The translations under genes and the position numbers were made by a program. This document shows positions 14,588 to 23,360 of a stretch of 25,212 bases of DNA, piece by piece; position 1 is the first letter of the stretch; each line of letters starts with the position of its first letter. The notes beneath the pieces were generated by a model. The model saw nothing but the letters and a program-made list of their open reading frames with translations. It made no database searches and had not been told where the DNA came from. Origin of the DNA: Steroidobacteraceae bacterium (GTDB taxonomy: Bacteria > Pseudomonadota > Gammaproteobacteria > Steroidobacterales > Steroidobacteraceae); contig JAICKZ010000005.1 of the NCBI GenBank assembly GCA_025927665.1, positions 1-25,212 of the forward strand, written 5' to 3'.

Positions 14588-16270
14588 CTATCTTCCCGGA
14601 ATCGCATTCAACAATTTGCGTGTGTATTCCGTTTGCGGTGATGCATAGAGCTGATCGGAATCGGCCATTTCAACAACCCGACCTTGTTGCATCACTAACA
14701 CTACGTCAGAGATATATTTAACCACACTTAAGTCATGTGAAATAAAAATGTAAGACAATCCAAACTCATTTTGCAAATCCTGTAATAAGTTCAGCACTTG
14801 TGCTTGCACAGACACATCAAGTGCAGACACTGCTTCATCTAATATCAACACTTCAGGTTGCAACATCAAACAGCGTGCAATCGCAATGCGCTGTCGCTGC
14901 CCACCTGAAAACTCGTGTGGATAACGTTGCATGGCTTCTTTTGGTAAACCAACTCGTTCCAACATCGCAGCTGCCATTTGCAAGCGCTCTTGAGTAGTTG
15001 CACCGATATGATGAATACGTAGCGGCTCCAATAACAATTGTCCAATCGTAAATCGAGCGTTGAGTGAAGCATATGGATTCTGAAACACAATCTGGATTCG
15101 TCGTCGCATGGAAAGTAGTTCAGCATCATTCAATTGCAATAAATCGCGGCTACCGAACAATACTTTGCCACCGCTTGCTGGCAATAATCGCATCAACAAT
15201 AATGCCGTCGTACTTTTGCCGGATCCGGATTCACCTACGATTCCCAATGTTTTGCCGCGAAACAAACGAAAAGAGACATCCTCAACCGCAGTAAGTTTTT
15301 CTTGCTCAAACCATCCGGTTTTCAAGGTGAAATATTTTTGTAAGCCATGCGCCTCCAAGACAATGTTGTCTGTGGGTGCACTACCACGTTGACGCTGCAC
15401 TTCCGAAACATTCACTTGCTGCTGGCCGTCAATAAAATCAGAGACAACGGGCAGGCGCATGGGGCGAGAATCAAGTTGCGGACGACAAGCCATCAATGCA
15501 CGAGTATAAGCATGTACAGGATGAGCAAATAACGCTGCCTTGCTATTTTGCTCACGTATCTCACCTTGCTGCATCACGACAACACGATCAGCGATATCGT
15601 GCACCAAGCCCAAATCATGCGTGATAAACATGATCGCCATATTGTGTTGCGCACGCAATTGCATCAACAAATCGAGAATTTGTTTTTGCACGGTAACATC
15701 AAGCGCAGTGGTGGGTTCGTCAGCAATCAGTAGCCTCGGCTTACAAGCAATGGCCATGGCGATCATCACACGTTGTTGTTGCCCTCCTGACAATTGATGT
15801 GCATAGGAGTGAACCCGTGCGGTGGGATTTGTAATGCCTACTTCGTTTAGTAATTCAATGGCTCTTACGCTTGCTTGACGCTTGGATAGTTTCAAGTGCA
15901 AACGCAGAGACTCATTTAATTGCTGACCGATGGTAAATACCGGATTCAATGAGCTCATCGGATCTTGAAACACCATGCTGATTTCTTTACCGCGAATCGC
16001 ACGCAATTGTTCCGCTTCCAATGCCAATAAATTCTTTCCATCAAATTCAATTTTGCTGTTCGCAGAGAGTCGTGCAGTGCGCGGTAATAATCTCAATATA
16101 GATGTTGCAGTGACTGACTTACCACTGCCTGATTCACCCACCAATGCGATGATTTGCTGAGGCGCGACAGTGAAAGAAATATCATGTACTGCAGTAATTG
16201 CATCGTGATTTTTTTTGACGAATTGAATTTGCAGATGTTCAACGTTGAGTAAAGGTGCATTCATATCCAT
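14588..16270 (-). CDS. Peptide-type ABC importer, fused double ATPase
   Basis: The cytosolic energy unit of an Opp/Dpp/Yej-type ABC importer with both ATPase domains in one 560-residue chain, as in YejF. Domain 1 has Walker A GESGSGKS (45-52), signature LSGGQQQR (160-167) and Walker B LLIADEPT. Domain 2 has Walker A GESGSGKS (346-353), signature FSGGQRQR (454-461) and Walker B VLILDEA, followed by the D-loop SALD. Both sites look competent. A C-terminal oligopeptide-type extension follows domain 1 (FAHPVHAYTRAL) and domain 2 (YASPQTEYTRKLL). The start overlaps the stop of the permease gene (TAATG), so translation is coupled. ATG at 16270 is used; a second ATG follows two codons later. The ligand is probably peptides. 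Confidence 0.95.
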   Translation of the reverse strand: MDMNAPLLNVEHLQIQFVKKNHDAITAVHDISFTVAPQQIIALVGESGSGKSVTATSILRLLPRTARLSANSKIEFDGKNLLALEAEQLRAIRGKEISMVFQDPMSSLNPVFTIGQQLNESLRLHLKLSKRQASVRAIELLNEVGITNPTARVHSYAHQLSGGQQQRVMIAMAIACKPRLLIADEPTTALDVTVQKQILDLLMQLRAQHNMAIMFITHDLGLVHDIADRVVVMQQGEIREQNSKAALFAHPVHAYTRALMACRPQLDSRPMRLPVVSDFIDGQQQVNVSEVQRQRGSAPTDNIVLEAHGLQKYFTLKTGWFEQEKLTAVEDVSFRLFRGKTLGIVGESGSGKSTTALLLMRLLPASGGKVLFGSRDLLQLNDAELLSMRRRIQIVFQNPYASLNARFTIGQLLLEPLRIHHIGATTQERLQMAAAMLERVGLPKEAMQRYPHEFSGGQRQRIAIARCLMLQPEVLILDEAVSALDVSVQAQVLNLLQDLQNEFGLSYIFISHDLSVVKYISDVVLVMQQGRVVEMADSDQLYASPQTEYTRKLLNAIPGR

Positions 16271-17322
16271 TACTCATTCAGCTTTGGATCAAGTGCATCA
16301 CGCAATGCATCTGTGAGCATGCTGATGGCAGTGACCAATATTGCCATGCTGCCACCAGCAGCAATGATTTGTGACCACTTACCAATGACCACTTCTTCCT
16401 GCGTTTCCGCGAGAATACTGCCCCAACTCACCATGTCGACAGGAATGCCTAAACCCAAAAATGACAAGATCACTTCGGCTTTAATGGCATCCACGACGTA
16501 GCGTGAATATTGCACCAGCATCACATGACTTATATTCGGCAAGATATGTTTAAACATACGTGATGTATGCGATGCGCCCAATGCTTCGGCAGCACGTACA
16601 TAGGCGCGTTCACTGTGCTTCATATATTCCGCACGCACCAAACGATACACACTCGTCCAGCTAGTTAAACCAAGGATCAACACAATCGTCACAAAACCGC
16701 GGCTAAATACAGCGGCAACGGCAAGTATTAATAAAATATAGGGAATGGACGTAAAGATGTTGTAAAACCATTCTAATGTGTCATCTAACACGCCACCGAA
16801 ATAACCACCCACTGCACCCAACAAAGTTCCAACCACCACGGCTAAGAACGCAGCAAGAATGCCAACACTAATGGAGACTTCAGAGCCTTTTATTGTTTTC
16901 GATAAGATATCGTGCCCCCACTTGTCCGCACCCAGTATCAGCGACGTAGCATGTTGAGTTTGTTCGTGTGCAATGTTGGCGGTACGTTCCTTCCACTCTT
17001 GATAACGTGGTGCGAGTGGATCAATGTCCGATATATCTACCGGCGGACCCGCTTGTGGATTGGCAATGCCCACAACTTTAGTGTTAGCAACGTTAGTCAC
17101 TGCGTGCAAGGAAGGCGGTGCATATGAGGGCGCAACTTCAGCATTCCAATGACTAGCGATCAATCCCATGTAAGAGGCAATCATCATCACAGCAAAAATG
17201 GTTACAACACATAGCGATGCAATGGCTACTTTATCTTGACGTAGACGACGCCATGCCAACCGCCACAGCCCTGCGGAATCGTGTCGTACTAAATCAGTGG
17301 TAAGCGTGTTGGTATTGTTCAT
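16270..17322 (-). CDS. Peptide-type ABC importer, permease (DppC/OppC type)
   Basis: The second membrane subunit of the importer. The 350-residue product has an N-terminal helix (about 33-55), then a periplasmic insert of about 90 residues. The binding-protein-dependent permease domain follows. It includes the family sequence LGADKWGHDILSKTIKGSEV, an inner-membrane helix block and the EAA loop near EALGASHTSRMFKHILPNI. After further helices it ends in ALRDALDPKLNE, the usual DppC/OppC tail. Its start overlaps the upstream permease stop (ATGA at 17319-17322), and its stop overlaps the ATPase start. The subunit order and length fit the family. Ligand specificity is carried mainly by the binding protein. 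Confidence 0.95.
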   Translation of the reverse strand: MNNTNTLTTDLVRHDSAGLWRLAWRRLRQDKVAIASLCVVTIFAVMMIASYMGLIASHWNAEVAPSYAPPSLHAVTNVANTKVVGIANPQAGPPVDISDIDPLAPRYQEWKERTANIAHEQTQHATSLILGADKWGHDILSKTIKGSEVSISVGILAAFLAVVVGTLLGAVGGYFGGVLDDTLEWFYNIFTSIPYILLILAVAAVFSRGFVTIVLILGLTSWTSVYRLVRAEYMKHSERAYVRAAEALGASHTSRMFKHILPNISHVMLVQYSRYVVDAIKAEVILSFLGLGIPVDMVSWGSILAETQEEVVIGKWSQIIAAGGSMAILVTAISMLTDALRDALDPKLNE

Positions 17323-18263
17323 TTGTACGCAACTCGCGGATCGAGCCAGCGATATAACAAATCGACGAGTAAGTTCACCACCATGGTAAATACAGCCAAA
17401 TAAACAGTAACTGCTTTAATCACTGGGAAATCACTGTTGCTCACTGCGACAACCATCTCACGACCGAGTCCTGGAATGGAGAAAAAGAACTCCAGTAAAA
17501 ATAAGCCCACCAATGCACTGGGTAAGCCACTGGCAACATTGGTCACAATGGGAATGGCCGCATTACGCAGCACATGTTTGAGCATGATGTTCTTTTCTGT
17601 TAATCCTTTGGCACGTGCAGTTCGCACGTAATCGTGATGTAACTCATCCAGTATGAACGAGCGGTACAGTCGTAATGAAGGTGCAACGTCAACCAAGATG
17701 GCAAGTAAAATCGGTAGGGGTGCATAGTGCGACAAGTTAACCCAAAAGCTATTAGTCCAACCTTGCACAGGAAACCAACCGAGCTTGAAACCAAACAACC
17801 ATTGGAACACGATGATGTAAACCAGAAAGCTTATGGACATGGCCACAGTGCAACACATCATCACTATGCGGTCAGTCAAACTGCCGCGGACGTACGCAAC
17901 AAGCATGGCGCACCCAACCGCAATGATTGTCTCCAAAAGTAATACGGGGATAAGCAGCGTTAGTGTTGGACCCAAACGCGTAAGAAGAATATGTGACACT
18001 AATTCATTGGTTGACCAACTACGCCCGAGATCAAACGTAAATACCTGTTTGATAAAAACCCAAAATTGCACCAGATAAGATTGATCGATCCCAAGCTGTT
18101 TTCTAATGCTCGCAATCAACGCAGGATCGGATACTTTTCCTGCAAGGATGTATGCTGGATCTCCACCCACCCAGTTGAATAATAAAAAAATCAACAGCAT
18201 CACACCAAGCAATGTGGGCAGCATTTGCCAAAGACGGCGGATGATAAAACTGGTCATACTCAT
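17319..18263 (-). CDS. Peptide-type ABC importer, permease (DppB/OppB type)
   Basis: The first membrane subunit of the importer. The 314-residue product begins MSMTSFIIRRLWQMLPTLLG, the typical DppB/OppB/YejB start. It has six likely helices. The EAA-type cytosolic loop is at DYVRTARAKGLTEKNIMLKH, and the chain ends YRWLDPRVAYK. Length is normal for the family. The gene lies 24 bases after the binding-protein stop codon and overlaps the next permease (ATGA at 17319-17322). A second in-frame ATG two codons after the first is also possible, and would not change the interpretation. Confidence 0.95.
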   Translation of the reverse strand: MSMTSFIIRRLWQMLPTLLGVMLLIFLLFNWVGGDPAYILAGKVSDPALIASIRKQLGIDQSYLVQFWVFIKQVFTFDLGRSWSTNELVSHILLTRLGPTLTLLIPVLLLETIIAVGCAMLVAYVRGSLTDRIVMMCCTVAMSISFLVYIIVFQWLFGFKLGWFPVQGWTNSFWVNLSHYAPLPILLAILVDVAPSLRLYRSFILDELHHDYVRTARAKGLTEKNIMLKHVLRNAAIPIVTNVASGLPSALVGLFLLEFFFSIPGLGREMVVAVSNSDFPVIKAVTVYLAVFTMVVNLLVDLLYRWLDPRVAYK

Positions 18264-18287
18264 GAAGATTGATATGTTGTTCTTATA

Positions 18288-20102
18288 TTATTTTTTTAAC
18301 GCCGCTTGTTGCGCATCAACGTCAATATCAAGATATAGATATCTATCATGACTGATCGGGTGACGATCGAAGCCATGCACCCAAGGTTGGACAAGATGCA
18401 GGTAGGCACGATGTACACCGATGCGCCACGGTGCATAAGGAAGAATTAAGCGGCACATTTCACGATATAAACGATTGCGTTCCGGACTGTCGGGCAACCT
18501 CAAAGCTTGTTCATACAATTTGTCGTAGGCAGGTAACTTGAATCGCCCACGATTGGCAGAACCCGAATTCGGTCCATATAGCAATTGCAGAAAATCTTGT
18601 GCATCGGGATAATCAGCGATCCAAGCTGAATCAGTAAGCATGAATTTACCGGCCTGTTGGTCGCGTAACAAATCAGCAAATTGTTCTTGCTGGCTAACTA
18701 GGCGAATACCAATGTTCTTCATTGATTTCACCCATAGCTCTGAATATTTTGTATATTGCAGTCCAGTTTGATTTAGATACTGAATTATAAGTGGTGAACC
18801 ATCCGGCTGCTCGCGATAGCCGTCACCATCACGATCTACATAACCGAACATATCTAGCAATGCCTTGGCGCGCGCCTGATTGTAATCTTGATCTTGTGCA
18901 GTAAATGTGGGGTCATACCCAATAACACCGGGTGGAATAGGACTTTGCGCCACCATGGCAAAATTCTTGTAAACCACCTGAATCAGTTGATCACGATTAT
19001 GGCCCATTACTATCGCACGACGCAGAGCCACATGTTGAGGATCGTAGCCACCCACCACTGGATTTTCCATATTGAAAGTTTCGTATGTAACTTCCGGCTG
19101 TATCTCCTGAAATACGCGAATGCCTTGCTTGGCAATACTCGGTACAACCTTGTCATTTTTCAATACTTGTGCCGCATAGATCTGATGCATGGTGTCGAGG
19201 ATATCAACCTCTTTATTGAGGAAAGATAGATATCGTGGTTGCTCTTCTTCAACTGGATAAATTTCGATGCGATCGAGCAGAGGTAGTTTTTTATCGCCAA
19301 TGCTCTTAATCACCTCGCGATCCCATTCATTGTTCATATCCGCATAACGTGTATCGAGTACTGCGCCGCGATAGTTAGGATTACGTTCAAGAACTATTTT
19401 TGATTTACGTACCCACTCTACTAGCTTGAACGGCCCGGTTCCCACCGGATGCGCCATGGTGTCATCAGCATAAGTTTCTATCACCTCACGCGCAACAGGT
19501 GCTGTTTGCGGAAAAGCAAAGGCGTACAAAAAATTGTAATCGGGACTCTTTAGAGTAATACGCAGCGTGTATTTATCGAGCAATTCCATCCCTTTCACTG
19601 GTGTGTCGTAATCCATTTTTCCCTTGCGCTTTGATGCTTCAACCAATTCATCTAGGCCTACGATCTTGTTTTCAACCAGCCAGCTAAATGGCGCGTTCAA
19701 TTTAGGATCACGAAGACGACGCAAGGAATATTCAATATCACGCGCTACAAGCTCACGCCTTTTCCCTTTAAATGCTGGGTCATCAGCAAAATAAATTCCG
19801 GGAATAACTCGAAAGGTATACACCCGACCATTCTGCTCGGCGGCGGGCACTTCACGTACAATTCCAGGAATTAATTTTGCGGGCCGCGCGAGGTAATCAT
19901 AATCAAGTACCGTATCAAATATCTGCCAACAAATATCGGATGAATAAAGATCATCTAATCGTTCTGGATCAAAGCCTGTCTCAGCCTTAGGAATAGAAAC
20001 TCGCAACACCTTTAATGGATCAGCAAGAACAGGCATTGCAAACGATATCAACAACAAAGCAAAAACCTTGTACATAAAGTTGCGTGACAAGCGAGTGATC
20101 AT
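18288..20102 (-). CDS. Peptide-type ABC importer, periplasmic binding protein (family 5)
   Basis: The solute-binding lipid-free periplasmic component (SBP_bac_5 type), which delivers peptides or similar ligands to the two permeases. The 604-residue product has a signal peptide (hydrophobic about 10-26, ending MPVLAD) and the family segments VGTGPFKLVEW and ERNPNYRG. It also carries a calcium-loop-like DRDGDGYREQPDG at about residues 421-433. It lacks a lipobox cysteine, so it is soluble rather than a lipoprotein. The ATG at 20102 overlaps the stop of the YvlD-like gene (ATGA). A second start at the Met10 codon is possible and would fit the signal peptide equally well. Large size and an N-terminal region of the MdfC/YejA type fit peptide binding. 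The specific ligand cannot be read. Confidence 0.93.
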   Translation of the reverse strand: MITRLSRNFMYKVFALLLISFAMPVLADPLKVLRVSIPKAETGFDPERLDDLYSSDICWQIFDTVLDYDYLARPAKLIPGIVREVPAAEQNGRVYTFRVIPGIYFADDPAFKGKRRELVARDIEYSLRRLRDPKLNAPFSWLVENKIVGLDELVEASKRKGKMDYDTPVKGMELLDKYTLRITLKSPDYNFLYAFAFPQTAPVAREVIETYADDTMAHPVGTGPFKLVEWVRKSKIVLERNPNYRGAVLDTRYADMNNEWDREVIKSIGDKKLPLLDRIEIYPVEEEQPRYLSFLNKEVDILDTMHQIYAAQVLKNDKVVPSIAKQGIRVFQEIQPEVTYETFNMENPVVGGYDPQHVALRRAIVMGHNRDQLIQVVYKNFAMVAQSPIPPGVIGYDPTFTAQDQDYNQARAKALLDMFGYVDRDGDGYREQPDGSPLIIQYLNQTGLQYTKYSELWVKSMKNIGIRLVSQQEQFADLLRDQQAGKFMLTDSAWIADYPDAQDFLQLLYGPNSGSANRGRFKLPAYDKLYEQALRLPDSPERNRLYREMCRLILPYAPWRIGVHRAYLHLVQPWVHGFDRHPISHDRYLYLDIDVDAQQAALKK

Positions 20103-20491
20103 TTCTTCTGGCGAATGATTTGAATTTTAAAACCGCCACTCACTGCCGAAGCAATCGCGGTACACAGACTGACAATCAGCGATGTAATCAATGCCGTACC
20201 AAAGCTGCGAATAAGAAAGCCATCCAGCAATGATGCAACCAGGCCGAGCATACCTGCATTGATGATCAACAGGAAAAGGCCCATGGTGACGATCGTAATT
20301 GGCAGCGTTAATGCAATCACTAATGGTCTGACGACGGCATTCATCACACCCAATAACAGCGCCGCGATAATCAATGTCTGCACATCACGAAAATACAGGC
20401 CATCTAGCATTCGCGAGGCCAACCATAATCCCAACGCCGCGAAAGCGGCTCGCAACAAAAATGCCTGCACGGTGGAATGTTTAATATTCAT
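20099..20491 (-). CDS. YvlD-like small membrane protein (phage holin 4_2 family)
   Basis: A 130-residue protein of the YvlD/PF04020 family, small inner-membrane proteins of unknown function, despite the phage-holin family name. Four likely helices are seen: about 11-27, 38-58, 62-80 and 85-115. The conserved segment GVMNAVVRPLVIALTLPITI is clear. The C-terminus is basic (GFKIQIIRQKK). Its stop overlaps the start of the binding-protein gene (ATGA at 20099-20102). It is thus the first gene of the importer operon by position. No Shine-Dalgarno is visible. A -35/-10 pair just upstream (TTGCAG, 16 bases, TATTAT) would give a leaderless start. Confidence 0.88.
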   Translation of the reverse strand: MNIKHSTVQAFLLRAAFAALGLWLASRMLDGLYFRDVQTLIIAALLLGVMNAVVRPLVIALTLPITIVTMGLFLLIINAGMLGLVASLLDGFLIRSFGTALITSLIVSLCTAIASAVSGGFKIQIIRQKK

Positions 20492-20498
20492 GGTATGA

Positions 20499-20526
20499 AT
20501 AATAGTATGTATGTCACTATCTGCAA
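20499..20526 (-). promoter_or_regulatory. Candidate promoter of the YvlD-importer operon
   Basis: On the minus strand TTGCAG (20521-20526) and TATTAT (20499-20504) are separated by 16 bases. The expected transcription start falls on or next to the ATG at 20491. No ribosome binding site is present, so the transcript may be leaderless. It is a sequence-pattern prediction only. Confidence 0.4.
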
Positions 20527-20551
20527 CTAATATTCAAACAGAGGAATTATT

Positions 20552-20944
20552 ATGCATTGGGTCGCCTTAATAGTGTTGTTGGCCGTATTGCAAAGTGCTG
20601 TGCTTGCTGGAATGGTGGGCTGGGCGCGAGACAAGTACAAGGTAGCAGCACCCGCAATTACCGGAAATGAAATATTTGAGCGCTATTTTCGGGTGCATTA
20701 CAACAGCAACGAACAGTTGATTATATTTCTTCCATCAATCTGGCTGTTTGCAACCTATCTAAGCCCAACGTGGGCAGCAATCCTGGGAGCAATATACTTG
20801 GTTGGCCGAGTGATTTATGCGGTGGGTTATATTCGGTCACCAGTGCAACGTGAAATCGGCTTTATTATAAGCGGAGTTGCCAATGCGATTTTGGTACTCG
20901 GTGCCTTGTATGGAGTGATTTGCGCGTTGCTTATTCACGGCTAG
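20552..20944 (+). CDS. MAPEG-family membrane protein
   Basis: MAPEG proteins (microsomal glutathione transferase-like) are small four-helix membrane proteins, in bacteria mostly of unknown function, some glutathione-dependent. The 130-residue product carries the family pattern RYFRVHYNSNEQLIIFLPS (helix 2) and VGRVIYAVGYIRSP near helix 3, plus four helices. AGAGGAATTATT stands upstream of the ATG and provides a good ribosome binding site. It is divergent from the YvlD-like gene and convergent with ctaA, overlapping its 3' end by 14 bases (20931-20944). It is probably monocistronic. Its substrate is not known. Confidence 0.9.
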   Translation: MHWVALIVLLAVLQSAVLAGMVGWARDKYKVAAPAITGNEIFERYFRVHYNSNEQLIIFLPSIWLFATYLSPTWAAILGAIYLVGRVIYAVGYIRSPVQREIGFIISGVANAILVLGALYGVICALLIHG

Positions 20945-21959
20945 TTCGGTGCACTGACGTCCACAGCATTCGATTCAGGTGCACCACACTTAATAACAAC
21001 AAGGCCGCAACTGCATTGTGTGCCGTAGCTAGTTCCAATGGAAATCCTTTGATCACCATCAAAGGACCTAACACCAGTTGAATTAACAACATGAGGGCCA
21101 CTGCTATTGCGGCCACTCGCACAGTGCGAAGACCTGATCGCCAGGTCGTAAACACCACCCATCCCAGCATCAATGCGGTAACTACTGCACCCACTCGATG
21201 CACAAAATGAATTGCTACGCGTGCTGGATGATCAAGAACTCCACCTTGATAATCAATGCCCAATCCACGCCACAATACAAACGCATCTTTGACATCCATA
21301 TGCGGCCAGTATGAATTCTGGCAAGTAGGAAAGTCAGGGCATGACACCGCTGCATAATTGCTACTGGTCCAACCACCAAGGAAAATTTGTACAGTTAACA
21401 TCACCAATCCCAACAATGCCCACACGCGCAAGTTATTTCGTATTGGAGTGTTTAGGTTGCGAATGTTGTCAGTCGCTCGCATTGCCAACCATGCAAGTAA
21501 CGACATGGTCGTCAAGCCACCCAGTAAATGCATCACCACAATAAGGGGCGTCAACAACTTTGTGACTGTCCACATACCGAGCAGTCCTTGTAGAATCACT
21601 AATGGCACTAACAATATTGGAAGCCAGAATGGCTGATTTGGATCGCGACGATTCCAAATTGCAACGATTGCAAGCACCACGATGATTAACCCCAGCGTGC
21701 TGGCAACATAGCGATGCAACATTTCCTTAACTGCTTTGGCATATTCAAATTGGCGACCCGGATAAAGCTGCTGTGCAGTACCGAGATGTTGTTCAGCACT
21801 CGCGGCTGATAGATGGCCATAACATCCAGGCCAATCTGGACATCCTAAACCTGCGGCATTCAATCGCACCCATGCGCCAAGCACGACAACACACAGTGCC
21901 AACACAGCACCGAGAAGAGATAAATTGCGGAACAGAGTTAGGCGTTGTGATGAAGTCAT
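20931..21959 (-). CDS. ctaA: Heme A synthase
   Basis: CtaA (COX15) oxidises the C8 methyl group of heme O to a formyl group, making heme A for aa3-type oxidases. The 342-residue product has eight likely helices in the usual two-fold repeat. Heme ligand histidines fall in MLHRYVAS (His82), VVMHLLGG, HFVHRVGA and TAHNAVAA. Cysteine-bearing loops are CPDWPGCYG and CPDFPTC. All are as expected. It begins three bases after the Sco-like stop, in the same operon. Downstream there is no ctaB (heme O synthase); instead the MAPEG gene converges on it with a 14-base overlap. The stop TAA lies at 20931-20933. Confidence 0.97.
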   Translation of the reverse strand: MTSSQRLTLFRNLSLLGAVLALCVVVLGAWVRLNAAGLGCPDWPGCYGHLSAASAEQHLGTAQQLYPGRQFEYAKAVKEMLHRYVASTLGLIIVVLAIVAIWNRRDPNQPFWLPILLVPLVILQGLLGMWTVTKLLTPLIVVMHLLGGLTTMSLLAWLAMRATDNIRNLNTPIRNNLRVWALLGLVMLTVQIFLGGWTSSNYAAVSCPDFPTCQNSYWPHMDVKDAFVLWRGLGIDYQGGVLDHPARVAIHFVHRVGAVVTALMLGWVVFTTWRSGLRTVRVAAIAVALMLLIQLVLGPLMVIKGFPLELATAHNAVAALLLLSVVHLNRMLWTSVHRTSRE

Positions 21960-21962
21960 ACA

Positions 21963-22565
21963 CTAACCGATATGCGAAAGACTCAATAATTTTTTAAGAT
22001 CGGCATACAGATCACGCGCATCTGCACCGGACTGGTACTGCATCATCAAATTACCGAGCGGATCAATAATGTAAATGCGTTGTGCTTGCAATGCTTCATC
22101 ACTATGTGGAAACATCTTCAGCAACGACTGTCCAGTCACATCATCAAGGCGTGCCTGAATTAGATCAGACTGCTCAGTTGAAAAATACGGTTGCTCACAA
22201 CAACTTCCTGAAAATAAAAAAGCGCGTTGTACACGTACACTATCCTTGCCGAGCAGCATACGAATATTGCGTGTCGTTAGTAACGCGTCACGACAAAATC
22301 GATCACAAGTGCCATCGCCGAGGTATACCAATGTCCATTTATGTTGCAACCAATGTTCATCGAGCATCGTACCATCAGGCTTATGAAGCGCCACATCAGG
22401 CAATGAAATGGCAGGAGTGATCAGTTCACCTTTATTATTCATCTTGCCAGGATGCCAGCCAATGCCGTAATACAGAACGAATGCCATGAGTAATGGTGCA
22501 AAGAATGCGAGCATCACCCATACAAATGTGCGACGTGAACTGTACGTGGAAACTGAGTCAGTCAT
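21963..22565 (-). CDS. Sco-like thioredoxin-fold protein of the oxidase cluster
   Basis: A 200-residue inner-membrane anchored protein (helix about 13-33) with a periplasmic thioredoxin-like domain. It has the Sco-type thiol motif CDRFC (Cys87, Cys91), WTLVYLGDGTCDRFC, and the later strand RIYIIDPLGNLM. Sco proteins deliver copper to or reduce the CuA cysteines of subunit II. The conserved copper-ligand His of Sco proteins, usually a few residues before the YLIDP-type strand, is missing here; the nearest His is His154. Two further cysteines (122, 123) are present. The start at 22565 is chosen because the gene then overlaps the SURF1 stop by eight bases; a longer reading from 22727 lies inside the SURF1 gene and is not supported. 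It corresponds in position to PA0111-like genes between SURF1 and ctaA. Confidence 0.8.
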   Translation of the reverse strand: MTDSVSTYSSRRTFVWVMLAFFAPLLMAFVLYYGIGWHPGKMNNKGELITPAISLPDVALHKPDGTMLDEHWLQHKWTLVYLGDGTCDRFCRDALLTTRNIRMLLGKDSVRVQRAFLFSGSCCEQPYFSTEQSDLIQARLDDVTGQSLLKMFPHSDEALQAQRIYIIDPLGNLMMQYQSGADARDLYADLKKLLSLSHIG

Positions 22566-23310
22566 GAAGGTTTGTGTTTGTTTCGCGTTTGAGATTGACG
22601 ACAATGTAAATGATGCACAAAGTAATTGCGAACCCAAACCATTGTACGGCATACGCAATGTGACGCTCAGGTCCAAAGCCTTGTTTGATTTGCCATCGTC
22701 GTTCAAATCCATCTGCGTTATCAGCATCCATCAATACAATGCGTGATTGCAACGTGGCGCCATAAAGTGTTCGCAACTCATCAAGCTTGGGATAGTTCAA
22801 TATTTGTGGCCAATTACTCCCAATTCCCGCCTGGCCCGCACGTATACCTGGCCTTGGCAAGTCGTCGACAATACCAGTGACAGTACGATCCTGGCTTCCA
22901 ACCGCCAGCAATGAATCGGCTACTTTATTGCTGGCATGACTCATGTCTTTGGCTATCCAGCCACGATCAATCAACACGATTGATCCATCTTCGAGTTTCA
23001 AAGGTGTCCATACTCGATAACCTGGCCGACCGACAGAGGATGGCATATTATCAAGTAATGTTTGATGTTCGCCGTCAAAAGTGCCGCGAACACGAATGTG
23101 TTGATAGCGTGCAAGTTGTTCAGCATTCGTCATCGTCAATGTCGCGATCCGCGCTTGCCCTGCCGCAGCCTGCGACATCAAAGACCGTTTCTCATCCGCA
23201 CGTCGTAACTGCCAACATCCCAAGTAAATAAACAGAGCCAGCAATAACAACGTTAGCATCGTTACCCATATTGATGGTGCAAATACTCGTTGTCCAAATC
23301 GCAATCTCAT
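22558..23310 (-). CDS. SURF1 family oxidase assembly protein
   Basis: SURF1 helps insert heme A into subunit I of cytochrome c oxidase and sits in the inner membrane. The 250-residue product has two helices, N-terminal (about 13-30) and C-terminal (about 222-242), around a periplasmic domain. Family features are LGCWQLRRADEKR just after helix 1, VRGTFDG, GYRVWTPL, VLIDRGWI and HIAYAVQWFGFA before the second helix. The ATG at 23310 has only a weak Shine-Dalgarno. The 3' end overlaps the Sco-like gene by eight bases. It belongs to the ctaA operon, with its promoter probably in the 50-base gap shared with the DUF2909 gene. Confidence 0.95.
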   Translation of the reverse strand: MRLRFGQRVFAPSIWVTMLTLLLLALFIYLGCWQLRRADEKRSLMSQAAAGQARIATLTMTNAEQLARYQHIRVRGTFDGEHQTLLDNMPSSVGRPGYRVWTPLKLEDGSIVLIDRGWIAKDMSHASNKVADSLLAVGSQDRTVTGIVDDLPRPGIRAGQAGIGSNWPQILNYPKLDELRTLYGATLQSRIVLMDADNADGFERRWQIKQGFGPERHIAYAVQWFGFAITLCIIYIVVNLKRETNTNLHD

Positions 23311-23360
23311 CGTGTCGCGCTATACTTAAGCATTGAGTTTATCAATCCATCGAGGCAGTC

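Noticed and set aside
20099..20491. Phage holin as evidence of prophage
   Set aside because: The family name is misleading; YvlD-like proteins are common chromosomal genes and no other phage genes are present.
22566..22727. Extended N-terminus of the Sco-like protein
   Set aside because: The extra 54 residues lie inside the SURF1 gene, are not membrane- or Sco-like, and a good start follows at 22565.
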